Shown: positions 1-9,073 of the stretch, piece by piece
Layout: each line of letters opens with the position of its first letter
Position numbering within the stretch: position 1 is the stretch's first letter
From: Neptunitalea lumnitzerae
GTDB lineage: Bacteria; Bacteroidota; Bacteroidia; Flavobacteriales; Flavobacteriaceae
NCBI RefSeq assembly: GCF_027924185.1
Contig: NZ_BRVO01000002.1
Location: forward strand, 620,001-684,000
Reading direction: 5' to 3'
DNA: 64,000 nucleotides
Program-made: the position numbers and the translations under genes
Notes under the pieces: generated by a model
What the model saw: only the letters and a program-made list of their open reading frames with translations
What the model was told of the DNA's origin: nothing
Databases searched by the model: none

Positions 1-1531
1 CCCATTTATCAGGCATACCATCATTATCAGTATCTTTATAAGATTTCCCTTTGTATTCAGGGTACCCTCCTACCTGCTTAATATCTGTAATAATTCCTCC
101 TTTATACGAGTCTTTTGGCAATCTTCTGTGCTTAAATTGGTAAAAATCATCTGCATTTAATCCTTTTGCATATTCTGCTTTACCATTTTTTACAGTTCTT
201 ACTATTCTACTATCTACTTCATCTCTTATTGGTAACGTAGCTCCTACGTGATCCAATACATAGGTATATGATTCTTCAGCTGTCATGAATGGATGTAACC
301 AAGGCATTGGCATAGGCGTTTCTGTTTTCATATATTGAAAATATGCCTGAGCTTTATCATAACTTATTAATTCACCATCTTTTCCTTCTATCTGAACACC
401 ACCTGCCCAATTGTCTTTTGTTACTTTAGGATAACCATCTACATAATTACCTGAAACATATGCACGACCAAAAACTACCGTATCTAATTTACTTCTACCA
501 GATTCTGGTTTTAGTATACGATAACCAACAGGTCTGTCTTTAGGTGTAAGTGGTCCTGGCTTAAAGTAATTATTTACTATGTTATATTTTGCAGTATAAT
601 CTCCACCATCTATAGAGCGGTGTACCCAATTGTAGACCACATTATTAGCAAAATTAAAAATACCATTCCATCCAATAGAAGGATTTCTACCGGCATTACT
701 TGCCCACATATTTCTAACAAAAGAACAGTTTTCACCTCCTAATGTACTTCCAAATGCATGGTTATAAGTATCTAAAGCTTCCCCAAAAAGACTATTTTGT
801 ATCGTAATATTTACCGTTGGTTTTTTCTCGTCTTTATATCCTTCTCCTGGGCTGTACATATGACGATAAATAGACATATTTTCATCTAATCCCCAAGTAG
901 CAGAAACGTGATCAATAATAATATTACCAACAGGATTACCTCCAATAGCATCATCTCTTCTGCCAACAAAAGTATCACCTCTTCTAAATCGCATATGTCT
1001 AATTACAACATCATGCGTATCAATCCAAACGGTTTCTCCAGCAACACATATTCCATCACCTGGAGCAGTCTGCCCAGCAATAGTTACGTAGGGTGCTCTA
1101 ATTATAAGCGGAGTAGTAAGTTTTATAATACCTGAAACATTGAAAACAATAATTCTAGCTCCCCCTTTTTCACAAGCTTCACGAAGTGTACCAGGCCCAC
1201 GGTCTTCTAAACTGGTTACCGTATAAACCTTGCCTCCTCTACCGCCAAAGGTATACATACCACCACCTTCAGCTCCTGGAAATGCAGGTATTTCTGCTTG
1301 CGGTAAATCAGTTGGCCTATATGCCCATGGAATATATGGCTTACCTTCTTTAGCCTCTTTGTCTACTATTTTACTAGCTTCAATCCAAGCCTCATCAGAT
1401 AATCTGTACGCCTCTTCTTTAATAGCTTTTTCTCTTTCTTTGTCTTCTTCAGTTAATTTGGGATACTGAGCCAGTACACTACTACTAACCAATAGTACCA
1501 AAACTGATAATAAGTGAGCTTTTTTAATCAT
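1..1531 (-). CDS. PL1-like pectate lyase (3' end outside window)
   Basis: Secreted right-handed parallel beta-helix protein resembling PL1 pectate lyases, which cleave polygalacturonate by beta-elimination. The start is ATG at 1531, followed by a signal peptide ending SSSVLAQ. After about 60 charged residues comes the family-typical block FPGAEGGGMYTFGGRGG, then TSLEDRGPGTLREA, and later IIIDHVSATWGLDENMS, which matches the conserved strand turns of this family. About 510 residues are visible. The last ones (DTDNDGMPDKW) look like a calcium-binding thrombospondin type-3-like tail, so the protein continues beyond position 1. It lies 39 bp downstream of susD and is probably the last visible gene of the PUL operon. 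It would make the first endo-cut in a galacturonan backbone. Family assignment is good; the exact substrate is inferred. Confidence 0.85.
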   Translation of the reverse strand, partial: MIKKAHLLSVLVLLVSSSVLAQYPKLTEEDKEREKAIKEEAYRLSDEAWIEASKIVDKEAKEGKPYIPWAYRPTDLPQAEIPAFPGAEGGGMYTFGGRGGKVYTVTSLEDRGPGTLREACEKGGARIIVFNVSGIIKLTTPLIIRAPYVTIAGQTAPGDGICVAGETVWIDTHDVVIRHMRFRRGDTFVGRRDDAIGGNPVGNIIIDHVSATWGLDENMSIYRHMYSPGEGYKDEKKPTVNITIQNSLFGEALDTYNHAFGSTLGGENCSFVRNMWASNAGRNPSIGWNGIFNFANNVVYNWVHRSIDGGDYTAKYNIVNNYFKPGPLTPKDRPVGYRILKPESGRSKLDTVVFGRAYVSGNYVDGYPKVTKDNWAGGVQIEGKDGELISYDKAQAYFQYMKTETPMPMPWLHPFMTAEESYTYVLDHVGATLPIRDEVDSRIVRTVKNGKAEYAKGLNADDFYQFKHRRLPKDSYKGGIITDIKQVGGYPEYKGKSYKDTDNDGMPDKW

Positions 1532-1570
1532 TTTTAATATTATATCGTATTTGTAATTCTATCCTTCTTA

Positions 1571-3586
1571 TTAATCTAGCGGGTCAAAAGAGCCCCCCCA
1601 ACCAACGGTTTGTTCAAGATATGGTGATGCATCTAAAATATTTTGATGAATCCCAAAGAAATAATATTCTTCATACCAAGTAAATGTCCAGTTTCCATTC
1701 GTAGGATCTAAATCATCCTTTTCAATTACTTCAAAATAATTATCATATAAATAATCTACATATTCATCATAAGTAGTAATTCCTGCAGGATAACTATCAG
1801 GATTTCTATCTATTAAAGGGGTTACCAAATTTTCATTAGGTAAAAGCGGATCTTCATCCCCTATATAGTTATTACCACTATCTTTAACAACAATGTAATA
1901 CCCTGTTCTACGTGTATTATTTAAGGGTGTAACACCTAATCTAGAAACAGTTCCATAGGTATCATCAAATAGCATCCATCTTCTTAAATCCCAAAATCTT
2001 TTACCTTCATAAGCAAATTCTACTTGTCTCTCATGCAACACAGCAGCAAATAACTCATCTCTAGACATCCCAGCATCTAATCCGTAATAACCATTAAGAT
2101 TTTCAACACCAGCACGTTCTCTAATAGCTGTAATTCCACTTAACCCTTCATCTAAATGATTTGCACCAATAGCAGATTCAGCCAAATTCAATATTACTTC
2201 AGCAAAACGTAATTCCATATAATCTGTACCGCTAAAATTGTAGCCATCTGCATTACTAGCCCCTGGGTCTGTTGCTTTTCTAAGGTAAATACCAGAACCG
2301 TTAGCTCCTAAAGTTTCAGTTGTTCTATTAGGTGTTGCATTAGACGCATCACCATACCATCTGTAAGTCCATTGTCTATAATCTTGGTTTCCACCATAAG
2401 GCCACACCCCCCCATTATATACAAAGGTTTTGTAAAATCTAGGATCTCTATTTTTATAAAACTTTTGATCGTCATAAGTATAAGAAGATTCTCCTGGCAT
2501 TTTACCATCTTTCATAGGAAAAGCTTCTACCACCTGTTTGGTTGGTGAAATACTTCCTCCTCCGTTTATTTCTTTAGAACGGCAAGCACGTTCCCACCCA
2601 TTATTACGTTGAACCTGATCTGATGTGGCATTGTTAAAACCATACGTAATCACCGCTTCCGGATTATTAACTTCATCAAACCACATATTACCCCAAGCTG
2701 CAGCATCTGCAAATCCACCATTAGTATATAAACCAAATCCATTAGATTCTAGTATGCTTTTAGCTTCTAAATTAGCTTGGTAAGCTTGTTCCCATCTACC
2801 TGCATCGTCATTTCTATTAAATAATGGGCTTGCCCAAGTTAATAGAACTCTACCTTTAAATGCAGCAGCAGCACCACTAGTAATTCTACCCCAATCGTTA
2901 GATCCCCATTTTCCTGGTAATAATTCCATTGCTGTATCTAAATCATCTATAATTTGATTTAATGTTTCTTCTGAACTACTTCTTGGTACAGCCAAGCCGT
3001 CTCCATCAACAATTGGATTTTGTGCCTCTAAAACTATTGGTACTCCACCATACAATCTTAAAAGATCAAAATACTGGTAGGCTCTCCAAAAGTACAATTG
3101 ACCTTTGAAACGGTTTCTGGTTTCTTCTGGTAAACCATACCCATCAATATTGTTTAAAAAGATATTAATTTGTTTCATTCGGGTCCATACATTATTTCTT
3201 CTACTAGAAGTAATACGTTCCCCAAAATACTGTAAACAATTATTTTGATTGTTGGTGATTGAAGCCCAAACTTTGTTCCAATTCGTTTCTCCTGCAAGCT
3301 CCTCAGAAGTTTGTACAAAATCATCACCGTTAACCGGAAGATCCCATATCATACTTTGCGAATTATCTCCTGGTTGAAAAGCAGCATACATACCATCTAT
3401 AAAACCTTTGGCTAATAAAGAGTCTGAAAATACTTCTTCGTTAAAACCGGTTAAATCTCTTTTCTCTTCTAAAAAATCATCACTACAACTGGTAGTTAAA
3501 AAAGGAGATACACAAACCAGTCCTAACACTCCTATATATTTAATTGATTTTACTAATCTCATGTTATTAAATTTTATTGTATACAT
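1571..3586 (-). CDS. SusD/RagB-family outer-membrane glycan-binding lipoprotein
   Basis: Cell-surface lipoprotein that captures oligosaccharides and hands them to its SusC partner. The 671-residue protein has a lipoprotein signal with lipobox LTTSC (Cys34 from the first ATG). It has the RagB/SusD helical architecture, including ERQVEFAYEGKRFWDLRRW, the family hallmark near the C-terminal third. The start ATG at 3586 shares its A with the susC stop (TAATG), which suggests translational coupling. A second ATG at 3562 gives a more compact signal peptide (MRLVKSIKY) and is a real alternative. It is paired with the upstream susC and followed by the pectate lyase, so its ligand is probably a pectin-derived oligosaccharide. 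At 671 residues it is longer than many SusD proteins (often near 500-600). Confidence 0.95.
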   Translation of the reverse strand: MYTIKFNNMRLVKSIKYIGVLGLVCVSPFLTTSCSDDFLEEKRDLTGFNEEVFSDSLLAKGFIDGMYAAFQPGDNSQSMIWDLPVNGDDFVQTSEELAGETNWNKVWASITNNQNNCLQYFGERITSSRRNNVWTRMKQINIFLNNIDGYGLPEETRNRFKGQLYFWRAYQYFDLLRLYGGVPIVLEAQNPIVDGDGLAVPRSSSEETLNQIIDDLDTAMELLPGKWGSNDWGRITSGAAAAFKGRVLLTWASPLFNRNDDAGRWEQAYQANLEAKSILESNGFGLYTNGGFADAAAWGNMWFDEVNNPEAVITYGFNNATSDQVQRNNGWERACRSKEINGGGSISPTKQVVEAFPMKDGKMPGESSYTYDDQKFYKNRDPRFYKTFVYNGGVWPYGGNQDYRQWTYRWYGDASNATPNRTTETLGANGSGIYLRKATDPGASNADGYNFSGTDYMELRFAEVILNLAESAIGANHLDEGLSGITAIRERAGVENLNGYYGLDAGMSRDELFAAVLHERQVEFAYEGKRFWDLRRWMLFDDTYGTVSRLGVTPLNNTRRTGYYIVVKDSGNNYIGDEDPLLPNENLVTPLIDRNPDSYPAGITTYDEYVDYLYDNYFEVIEKDDLDPTNGNWTFTWYEEYYFFGIHQNILDASPYLEQTVGWGGSFDPLD

Positions 3587-6500
3587 TATAATGTAAAATT
3601 CACACCTAAAGAAAATGTTCTTAAGACAGGGTACGTATCAAATGCGCCTTCTGGATATTTATAATCATATGGATTATATAAAGTAAACGGATTAAGTGCT
3701 ATTAAATTTACCCTACAGTTTGATATATTCATTTTATCAGCAAATTTCTCTGGTAATTTATAGCTCAAAGTAATGTTGCGGCATGCTGCTCTAAAAGAAC
3801 TCACTTCCCAGAATTTAGAAACAGGGGTAGTACTTACATCCCCCCAATAAGGGTTAGGATATTTACCATTAGGATTCAGTTCTGGGTCATAAATATCTGA
3901 CCAATATGCAGGAACACTTTGGTACGTTCTAGAAATATTTTGGTGCATCGCTTTTCTTCCATCTATTTCTGCCCAACCACCAAATGAACCACTTATAACC
4001 GCATTGATTGACAATGACTTATACTTGAACTTTAATGTAGTACCAAAACCATAATGATTGTCTTTTTTCTTAGAAAGTTGAACTTGGTCATTTTCATCTA
4101 TAATACCGTCAGGTGCAGCAAACTCACCATTACCTAAATATTGACCTCTTACATCTCTATAATACAACATTCCCGGTCTTAAATTATCGGCAGTAACTCC
4201 AAATACTTGTTGAATGTTGTTCTCTGCTACATAGCTATCTATATCCGCTTGATTTTTAAACATTCCTATATAATCATATCCCCACATACCGTTATCACTA
4301 GATTCACCTGGTTTAGGCATCCAAGGTTTCAAGATGTCTTCATCGTTAAAATTCCCTGATTTAACTTTATTATCACTCCACGAAAATCTAGCTCCAATTC
4401 CGTAAGACATATCTTCTGTTATATCATCATTCCAATCAATTGCAATTTCATAACCAAAGTAAGTGTAGTTAAGAAAGTTTTCTGGTGCAATAGTACCCCC
4501 TACTGTAATAGGTACATTACCTGTGCGCTCTGATAAACCATTTTTTTCTTCGTTATGAAAGTAATTCACAGATGTAGAAAGTCTCTGATCTAAAAATCTT
4601 GCGTCTAACCCAATATTTTTTTGGTACACATCACTCCAAACGGCATCTCTGTTTGGCGCTGCCTCCATTCTAATAGCTACAGAACCATCGGAATTACCTC
4701 CAAAAACAGCACCCTGCCCATTTTGAGGAGTGTATCGTTGTCTCCATAGCCAAACACGTGTGTTATCTTTTCCTAATTTACCATAACCAAATCTCAACTT
4801 CAAATAGTTAACGGAATTAGCTTTAAAAAAGTCTTCTTTTGAAATTACCCATCCACCAGAAAGAGAATAGAAGTTACCCCAATAATTTTCAGGGGCAAAT
4901 TTAGTTGATGCATCGGTTCTGTATAAAACTTCTAATAAATACTTATCATTATACTCATAATTTACACGAGCTACATAAGAAAGATTTCCAGTTTCATAAG
5001 AGGCATTCTTACCATCTATAGAACCAAAAGCAGAACCAAAAGAACCATTTGTAGAAGGAATAGGATTTTCTTTCCATACATCTTCTTGAGAAGATTCTGC
5101 TTCTGCTCTTTCTATACTAAAAACAGCATTAATACTATGTTGCCCAAAGTCATGTGCATAATTCATAGTAAAATTAGCTTGTTTTGTTAAAGAGTTTGAA
5201 TTAGAATAATATAAGCGATTACCATTTTTATAAGTTCTAACATTTTTAATTGAACCACCTTCATAGATATGCCCGTTAGTACCTAAACCATTAAATTCAT
5301 ACAACTCATAGGTTGTACCAACTTGCGTACCTCTTGAACCTCCCATATTTCTATTGTAAGAACCTCTTAATTTTAAACCTTTAATAAACGGTACATCATA
5401 CTCTGCAAATACATTTACAGTTAAAAGCTTATCGTTAGTAGTTGCCAAGTTATTCAAACGTTGTATCTCATAGTAGTGATATTGAGCCAACGAAGATGTT
5501 CCAGGTAATCTAACAGGATTACCATCTACATAGCTAGGTATATATTGAGGAGCTAATAATAAATTACGATAATCATTCTCGTCATTTTCTCCTCCTATTT
5601 TATTAAACGTCTTTGTTAGATCTGAATAGTTACCTGAAACCTGAACACCTGCTCTAAAATTATCGGTTACTTTTAAATCTACACCAGATCTAAACGTCCA
5701 TTTATCATAATCTAAGCTACTTAAATTACCATCTTGAGTATAGTAAGACATACCCCCATAATATTTAGCATTTTCAGAACCTCCACTTACATTTAAAGTG
5801 TGTCTCATATTAAACGAAGATGACCAAGCATCCTCTAGCCAATCATAATTATGAGTTCTAAAAAATTCTAATTCATCATCCGAAAAAAATCTGTCTACTT
5901 CTCCTGGTGTCGCATTAGCACCATTAGGTCCATTTAAAATATTGTAATATTGAGCAAATTGATAACCACTAAGTACTTTACTTCTATAAGTTTCATCATT
6001 AGTACCGTAAGATCCACTATAATTAAATCTAGGCTTACCTGGCTTACCTTTTTTTGTTGTTATTAAAATAACACCATTAGCTGCTCTAGAACCATAAATA
6101 GCAGCAGAAGCATCTTTAAGAAATGTTATACTCTCTATTTCGGAAGAATCCAATGTATTAAAAAGTTCGTTTGAATTTTGTCCTTGGCTGTCCATTTGTA
6201 CAACTCCATCAATCACATACAACGGACCATCTGCTGCATCCTTTGTAAAAGATTGTGAATTACGAATGGAAATAGTAGCATTAGAACCAGGTCTAGTACT
6301 ACCACCAGAAACACCTACACCAACAATTCGTCCTTGAATGGCGGTACTTAAATCTGAAACAGGAAGATCTTCCACCTCCTCAACATCTATGGTTTCAATA
6401 GCGCCTGTTAAATGTTCTTTTTTAAGTTGGGTATAACCAACAACCACAACTTGTCCTAATTCATTACTACTTTCTTTTAGTACTACATCGATTTCGTTCT

Positions 6501-6777
6501 GGTCTCCAACTCTTCTTTCAATAGTCTCTAAACCAATGTAAGAGAAAACCAATGTTTCTGATGAAGTAACAGAAATACTGTACTCTCCATCAAAATTTGT
6601 GGTAGTTCCCCTTTTATCTTGGCCTTTAACCATTACGTTAACTCCAGCTAAGGCCATGCCGAATTCGTCTGTGATTTTACCTGTAACTGTTTTTTGAGTA
6701 GCAGTTTGTGCATTTACCGTTACCCCTAGCAGAATTATTAAAAAAATAATTCCCTTTCTTAATTTCTTTTGACTCAT
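3586..6777 (-). CDS. SusC/RagA-family TonB-dependent glycan transporter
   Basis: Outer-membrane TonB-dependent importer of the SusC type, 1063 residues. After the signal peptide (to about residue 24, ending VNAQ) comes a carboxypeptidase-regulatory-like domain (about residues 28-105, starting KTVTGKITDEFG). A plug domain follows with the SusC signature LKDASAAIYGSRAANGVI near residue 220, and then a 22-strand-type beta-barrel. There is no N-terminal STN domain, so it is not expected to signal to an ECF sigma factor; this fits control by the LacI regulator instead. It forms an obligate pair with the susD gene that overlaps its stop codon by one base. A gap of about 250 bp separates it from the preceding GH127 gene and holds candidate regulatory sites, so susC-susD-PL1 may have its own promoter. 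Confidence 0.96.
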   Translation of the reverse strand: MSQKKLRKGIIFLIILLGVTVNAQTATQKTVTGKITDEFGMALAGVNVMVKGQDKRGTTTNFDGEYSISVTSSETLVFSYIGLETIERRVGDQNEIDVVLKESSNELGQVVVVGYTQLKKEHLTGAIETIDVEEVEDLPVSDLSTAIQGRIVGVGVSGGSTRPGSNATISIRNSQSFTKDAADGPLYVIDGVVQMDSQGQNSNELFNTLDSSEIESITFLKDASAAIYGSRAANGVILITTKKGKPGKPRFNYSGSYGTNDETYRSKVLSGYQFAQYYNILNGPNGANATPGEVDRFFSDDELEFFRTHNYDWLEDAWSSSFNMRHTLNVSGGSENAKYYGGMSYYTQDGNLSSLDYDKWTFRSGVDLKVTDNFRAGVQVSGNYSDLTKTFNKIGGENDENDYRNLLLAPQYIPSYVDGNPVRLPGTSSLAQYHYYEIQRLNNLATTNDKLLTVNVFAEYDVPFIKGLKLRGSYNRNMGGSRGTQVGTTYELYEFNGLGTNGHIYEGGSIKNVRTYKNGNRLYYSNSNSLTKQANFTMNYAHDFGQHSINAVFSIERAEAESSQEDVWKENPIPSTNGSFGSAFGSIDGKNASYETGNLSYVARVNYEYNDKYLLEVLYRTDASTKFAPENYWGNFYSLSGGWVISKEDFFKANSVNYLKLRFGYGKLGKDNTRVWLWRQRYTPQNGQGAVFGGNSDGSVAIRMEAAPNRDAVWSDVYQKNIGLDARFLDQRLSTSVNYFHNEEKNGLSERTGNVPITVGGTIAPENFLNYTYFGYEIAIDWNDDITEDMSYGIGARFSWSDNKVKSGNFNDEDILKPWMPKPGESSDNGMWGYDYIGMFKNQADIDSYVAENNIQQVFGVTADNLRPGMLYYRDVRGQYLGNGEFAAPDGIIDENDQVQLSKKKDNHYGFGTTLKFKYKSLSINAVISGSFGGWAEIDGRKAMHQNISRTYQSVPAYWSDIYDPELNPNGKYPNPYWGDVSTTPVSKFWEVSSFRAACRNITLSYKLPEKFADKMNISNCRVNLIALNPFTLYNPYDYKYPEGAFDTYPVLRTFSLGVNFTL

Positions 6778-6850
6778 TAGTTAATTTGTTTAAAATCAAT
6801 CACTAAAAAATAGACTATGGGGGTAGTCTTGTTAAATAAATATTTGAAAA

Positions 6851-6864
6851 TGCAATCGATTGTA
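6851..6864. promoter_or_regulatory. CG-centred palindrome before susC, possible LacI-family operator
   Basis: CAATCGATTG at 6853-6862 is a perfect 10-bp palindrome with the central CG step typical of LacI/PurR-family operators. It lies about 75 bp upstream of the susC start in the only large gap of the PUL. A LacI-family regulator gene sits at the head of the locus. The same 14-mer in reverse occurs at 26986-26999, but inside the GH141 coding region, where it may be chance. Function is inferred. Confidence 0.35.
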
Positions 6865-6974
6865 TTTTTGTTAAAAAATTTAATAGCTAGAAAAACATCA
6901 TTATTAATATTTTTTATCGCTACTATATTTTCAATAAGTAAAAATGCAATAATCAAATTTACTTAGGCACCGCA

Positions 6975-6997
6975 AGTATAGTATCCTGTACTATACT
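6975..6997. promoter_or_regulatory. Perfect 9-bp inverted repeat containing motif GTATCCTGTACT, upstream of susC
   Basis: Arms AGTATAGTA (6975-6983) and TACTATACT (6989-6997) are exact reverse complements separated by TCCTG. The inner 12 bases, GTATCCTGTACT (6981-6992), occur twice more, at 27702-27713 and, inverted, at 27803-27814, in the gap between the regulator gene and the first PUL gene. Restriction of the motif to the two non-coding gaps of the PUL makes a shared transcription-factor site likely. The bound protein is unknown; the adjacent LacI-family regulator is the obvious candidate. Confidence 0.55.
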
Positions 6998-7024
6998 GTT
7001 CCACGTAAAAAACTACAAAGTATT

Positions 7025-9055
7025 CTAATAATTTAACCAAACTGTCATTTCATCTAAACTTCTGTTTCCCCAGCAATAATAAGGAACAAAGACTACTTTA
7101 AGTTGCTTACTTTCAAATGATTTAGGTTTATACAAAATACCATTCCACGTAGTATCTTTAAAATTTATTAGTGTTTCCAACCCTAAAAATTCTCGGCTAT
7201 TTATAGTTGTTTTAACGGTTTCAAAATTAAGTGCCTTATCTATACTTACCTGATTAATGGATGTATTTTCAGGTAACTTGTCAGACTCTAGGCAGTAAAC
7301 AATAGGCCCTCTCTTTACAGCTATTTGATTTCTTGTTTCTTCAACTAAGGGATTCGACTCCATTAAGGCTACTTCCATAGGAATATTTAGCTCTATAGAA
7401 TCTCCTTTTTTCCATTTTCTTTTAATCTCAAAATAAGTACCAGGCAATAACTGATCAGAAACTGTGGTTTTATTAACACTTAAGGTTCCTCCACTACTCC
7501 AACTTGGAATCCTTACATAAATGCTCATTTCATCATTTGAAATTTTATCTATGTTTAGTGTTATATTTCCATCCCAAGGATAATTGGTACTTTGTGTAAT
7601 CTCTATTCTTTTCCCATTTTGTAACGTTGTACTCAGATGATTACTCCCATATAAATTAACGTACAATCCATTTTTTCCTAAACTATAAGCGTAATTATTA
7701 ATTTCTGCTAACGTACGTGTTACATTAGGTGCACAACAATTAGAAAGTGTAATGTATCCTTCTCTTTTACTTCCCCAACGTTGGTCAAACGGTAAGTGTT
7801 TAGACACATTTAAAGGGTTGTTGTAGCAAAATTCATCTCCATCTAGGCTAATACCTGAAAGAACACTATTATATAATGTTAATTCAACAATATCGGCATA
7901 CTTGGCTTCACCTGTTATTTGCAGCATTCGCCAATTCCATAATACATTACCTATGTTGGCACAAGTTTCGTTATGCGCAGTTGCATTAGGTAATTGATAA
8001 GGCCTACCGTATGCTTGATGTATCTTTTGAACCACGGTTGGATCATAAGAAGTTCCATCGGGTGAAACCCCATCATATAATGCTCCACAGGCTCCTGTTA
8101 TATACATTTTACGATATACAACATCTTCCCAAATAGACTCTAAATTTTCTAATAATTGATGTTCACCGGTTTCAGCATATAAATCGGCTACACCTGCGTA
8201 TAAATAATTAGCTCTAACGGCATGCCCCATAGCTGTTTTCTGTTGTCTAAAGGGAATTCTATCTTGATTATCATCAGTACCGTCGGCAGTGGTTCCTCTT
8301 ATATCAATTAAATTATTGGCTAATTCCAAATATTTCGGATCTTTCACGGTTCTGTACATTTCTATAACCCCCATATAATGAGAAGGACAAATAGCATTTC
8401 TGGCAAGTTCAGGTGAGGCTTGTTTGTAGAAATCATATAAATAATTAGTCACACCTTTAGCTATCTCTAAAAAATTTGTCTGCCCTGTAGCTCGGTAATG
8501 AACGCAAGCTGCAGTCATCAAATGACCCATATTATATTTCTCAAAACCAAGTTGTTTTTTTAATTCTTCCTCTCCTAAAGTTCCCCAACGTTCTTCAATA
8601 AGAACAGGAGTATTAATATAACCATCAATTCTTTGTGCTTTACCAATAAGTTCAATGGCTTCGTCCATTTCTTTTAATAATTTTTTGTCTTTGGTGGTAG
8701 CATATACTGCCGCCATTCCTTCAAAAATTTTATAAAAATCACCATCATGAAAAGAAGGCCCCTCATGTTTTCCTTTTACCAAACCTGCAGCAATTTCAAA
8801 ATTAAGGTACGCATGAGTTATACTATCATTATGATATAATTGCCACATGTATGGTAAGGTAACTTGAGTCTCTAAATCAAACTGTTCCTTCCAAAATCCA
8901 TCTGTCCATTGTACATCAGCCAACCCTATTGTTTGTAATTTGGTATACGGACTATTGGCATTGTCTACCAAACCCATATTTTGAGCAGTTACTAGGTTGC
9001 CAAGCGTTAGTAGAAAAACTAACATTTTCCATTTATTTATTCTTAAAGTATTCAT
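7025..9055 (-). CDS. GH127-family (DUF1680) glycosidase, probable beta-L-arabinofuranosidase
   Basis: Secreted (alpha/alpha)6-barrel enzyme of 676 residues with a signal peptide ending NLVTAQ. The characterised GH127 enzyme (bifidobacterial HypBA1) uses a Cys nucleophile held by zinc. The equivalent residues are visible here: HNETCANIG with Glu363 and Cys365, and SNCCAPN with Cys440 and Cys441. All metal and nucleophile positions appear intact, so it should be active. The family removes beta-L-arabinofuranose, a sugar found in pectin side chains and in hydroxyproline-rich glycoproteins; other specificities exist in related families. It starts 18 bp after the DUF5703 gene and is the last enzyme before the gap upstream of susC. 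Family confidence is high; exact linkage is inferred. Confidence 0.9.
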   Translation of the reverse strand: MNTLRINKWKMLVFLLTLGNLVTAQNMGLVDNANSPYTKLQTIGLADVQWTDGFWKEQFDLETQVTLPYMWQLYHNDSITHAYLNFEIAAGLVKGKHEGPSFHDGDFYKIFEGMAAVYATTKDKKLLKEMDEAIELIGKAQRIDGYINTPVLIEERWGTLGEEELKKQLGFEKYNMGHLMTAACVHYRATGQTNFLEIAKGVTNYLYDFYKQASPELARNAICPSHYMGVIEMYRTVKDPKYLELANNLIDIRGTTADGTDDNQDRIPFRQQKTAMGHAVRANYLYAGVADLYAETGEHQLLENLESIWEDVVYRKMYITGACGALYDGVSPDGTSYDPTVVQKIHQAYGRPYQLPNATAHNETCANIGNVLWNWRMLQITGEAKYADIVELTLYNSVLSGISLDGDEFCYNNPLNVSKHLPFDQRWGSKREGYITLSNCCAPNVTRTLAEINNYAYSLGKNGLYVNLYGSNHLSTTLQNGKRIEITQSTNYPWDGNITLNIDKISNDEMSIYVRIPSWSSGGTLSVNKTTVSDQLLPGTYFEIKRKWKKGDSIELNIPMEVALMESNPLVEETRNQIAVKRGPIVYCLESDKLPENTSINQVSIDKALNFETVKTTINSREFLGLETLINFKDTTWNGILYKPKSFESKQLKVVFVPYYCWGNRSLDEMTVWLNY

Positions 9056-9073
9056 TCTTCTATACGTTGCTTT

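Noticed and set aside
908-1469. Two plus-strand ORFs of 75 and 79 codons
   Set aside because: They lie antisense to the pectate-lyase gene, are low in complexity and show no start context or family similarity.
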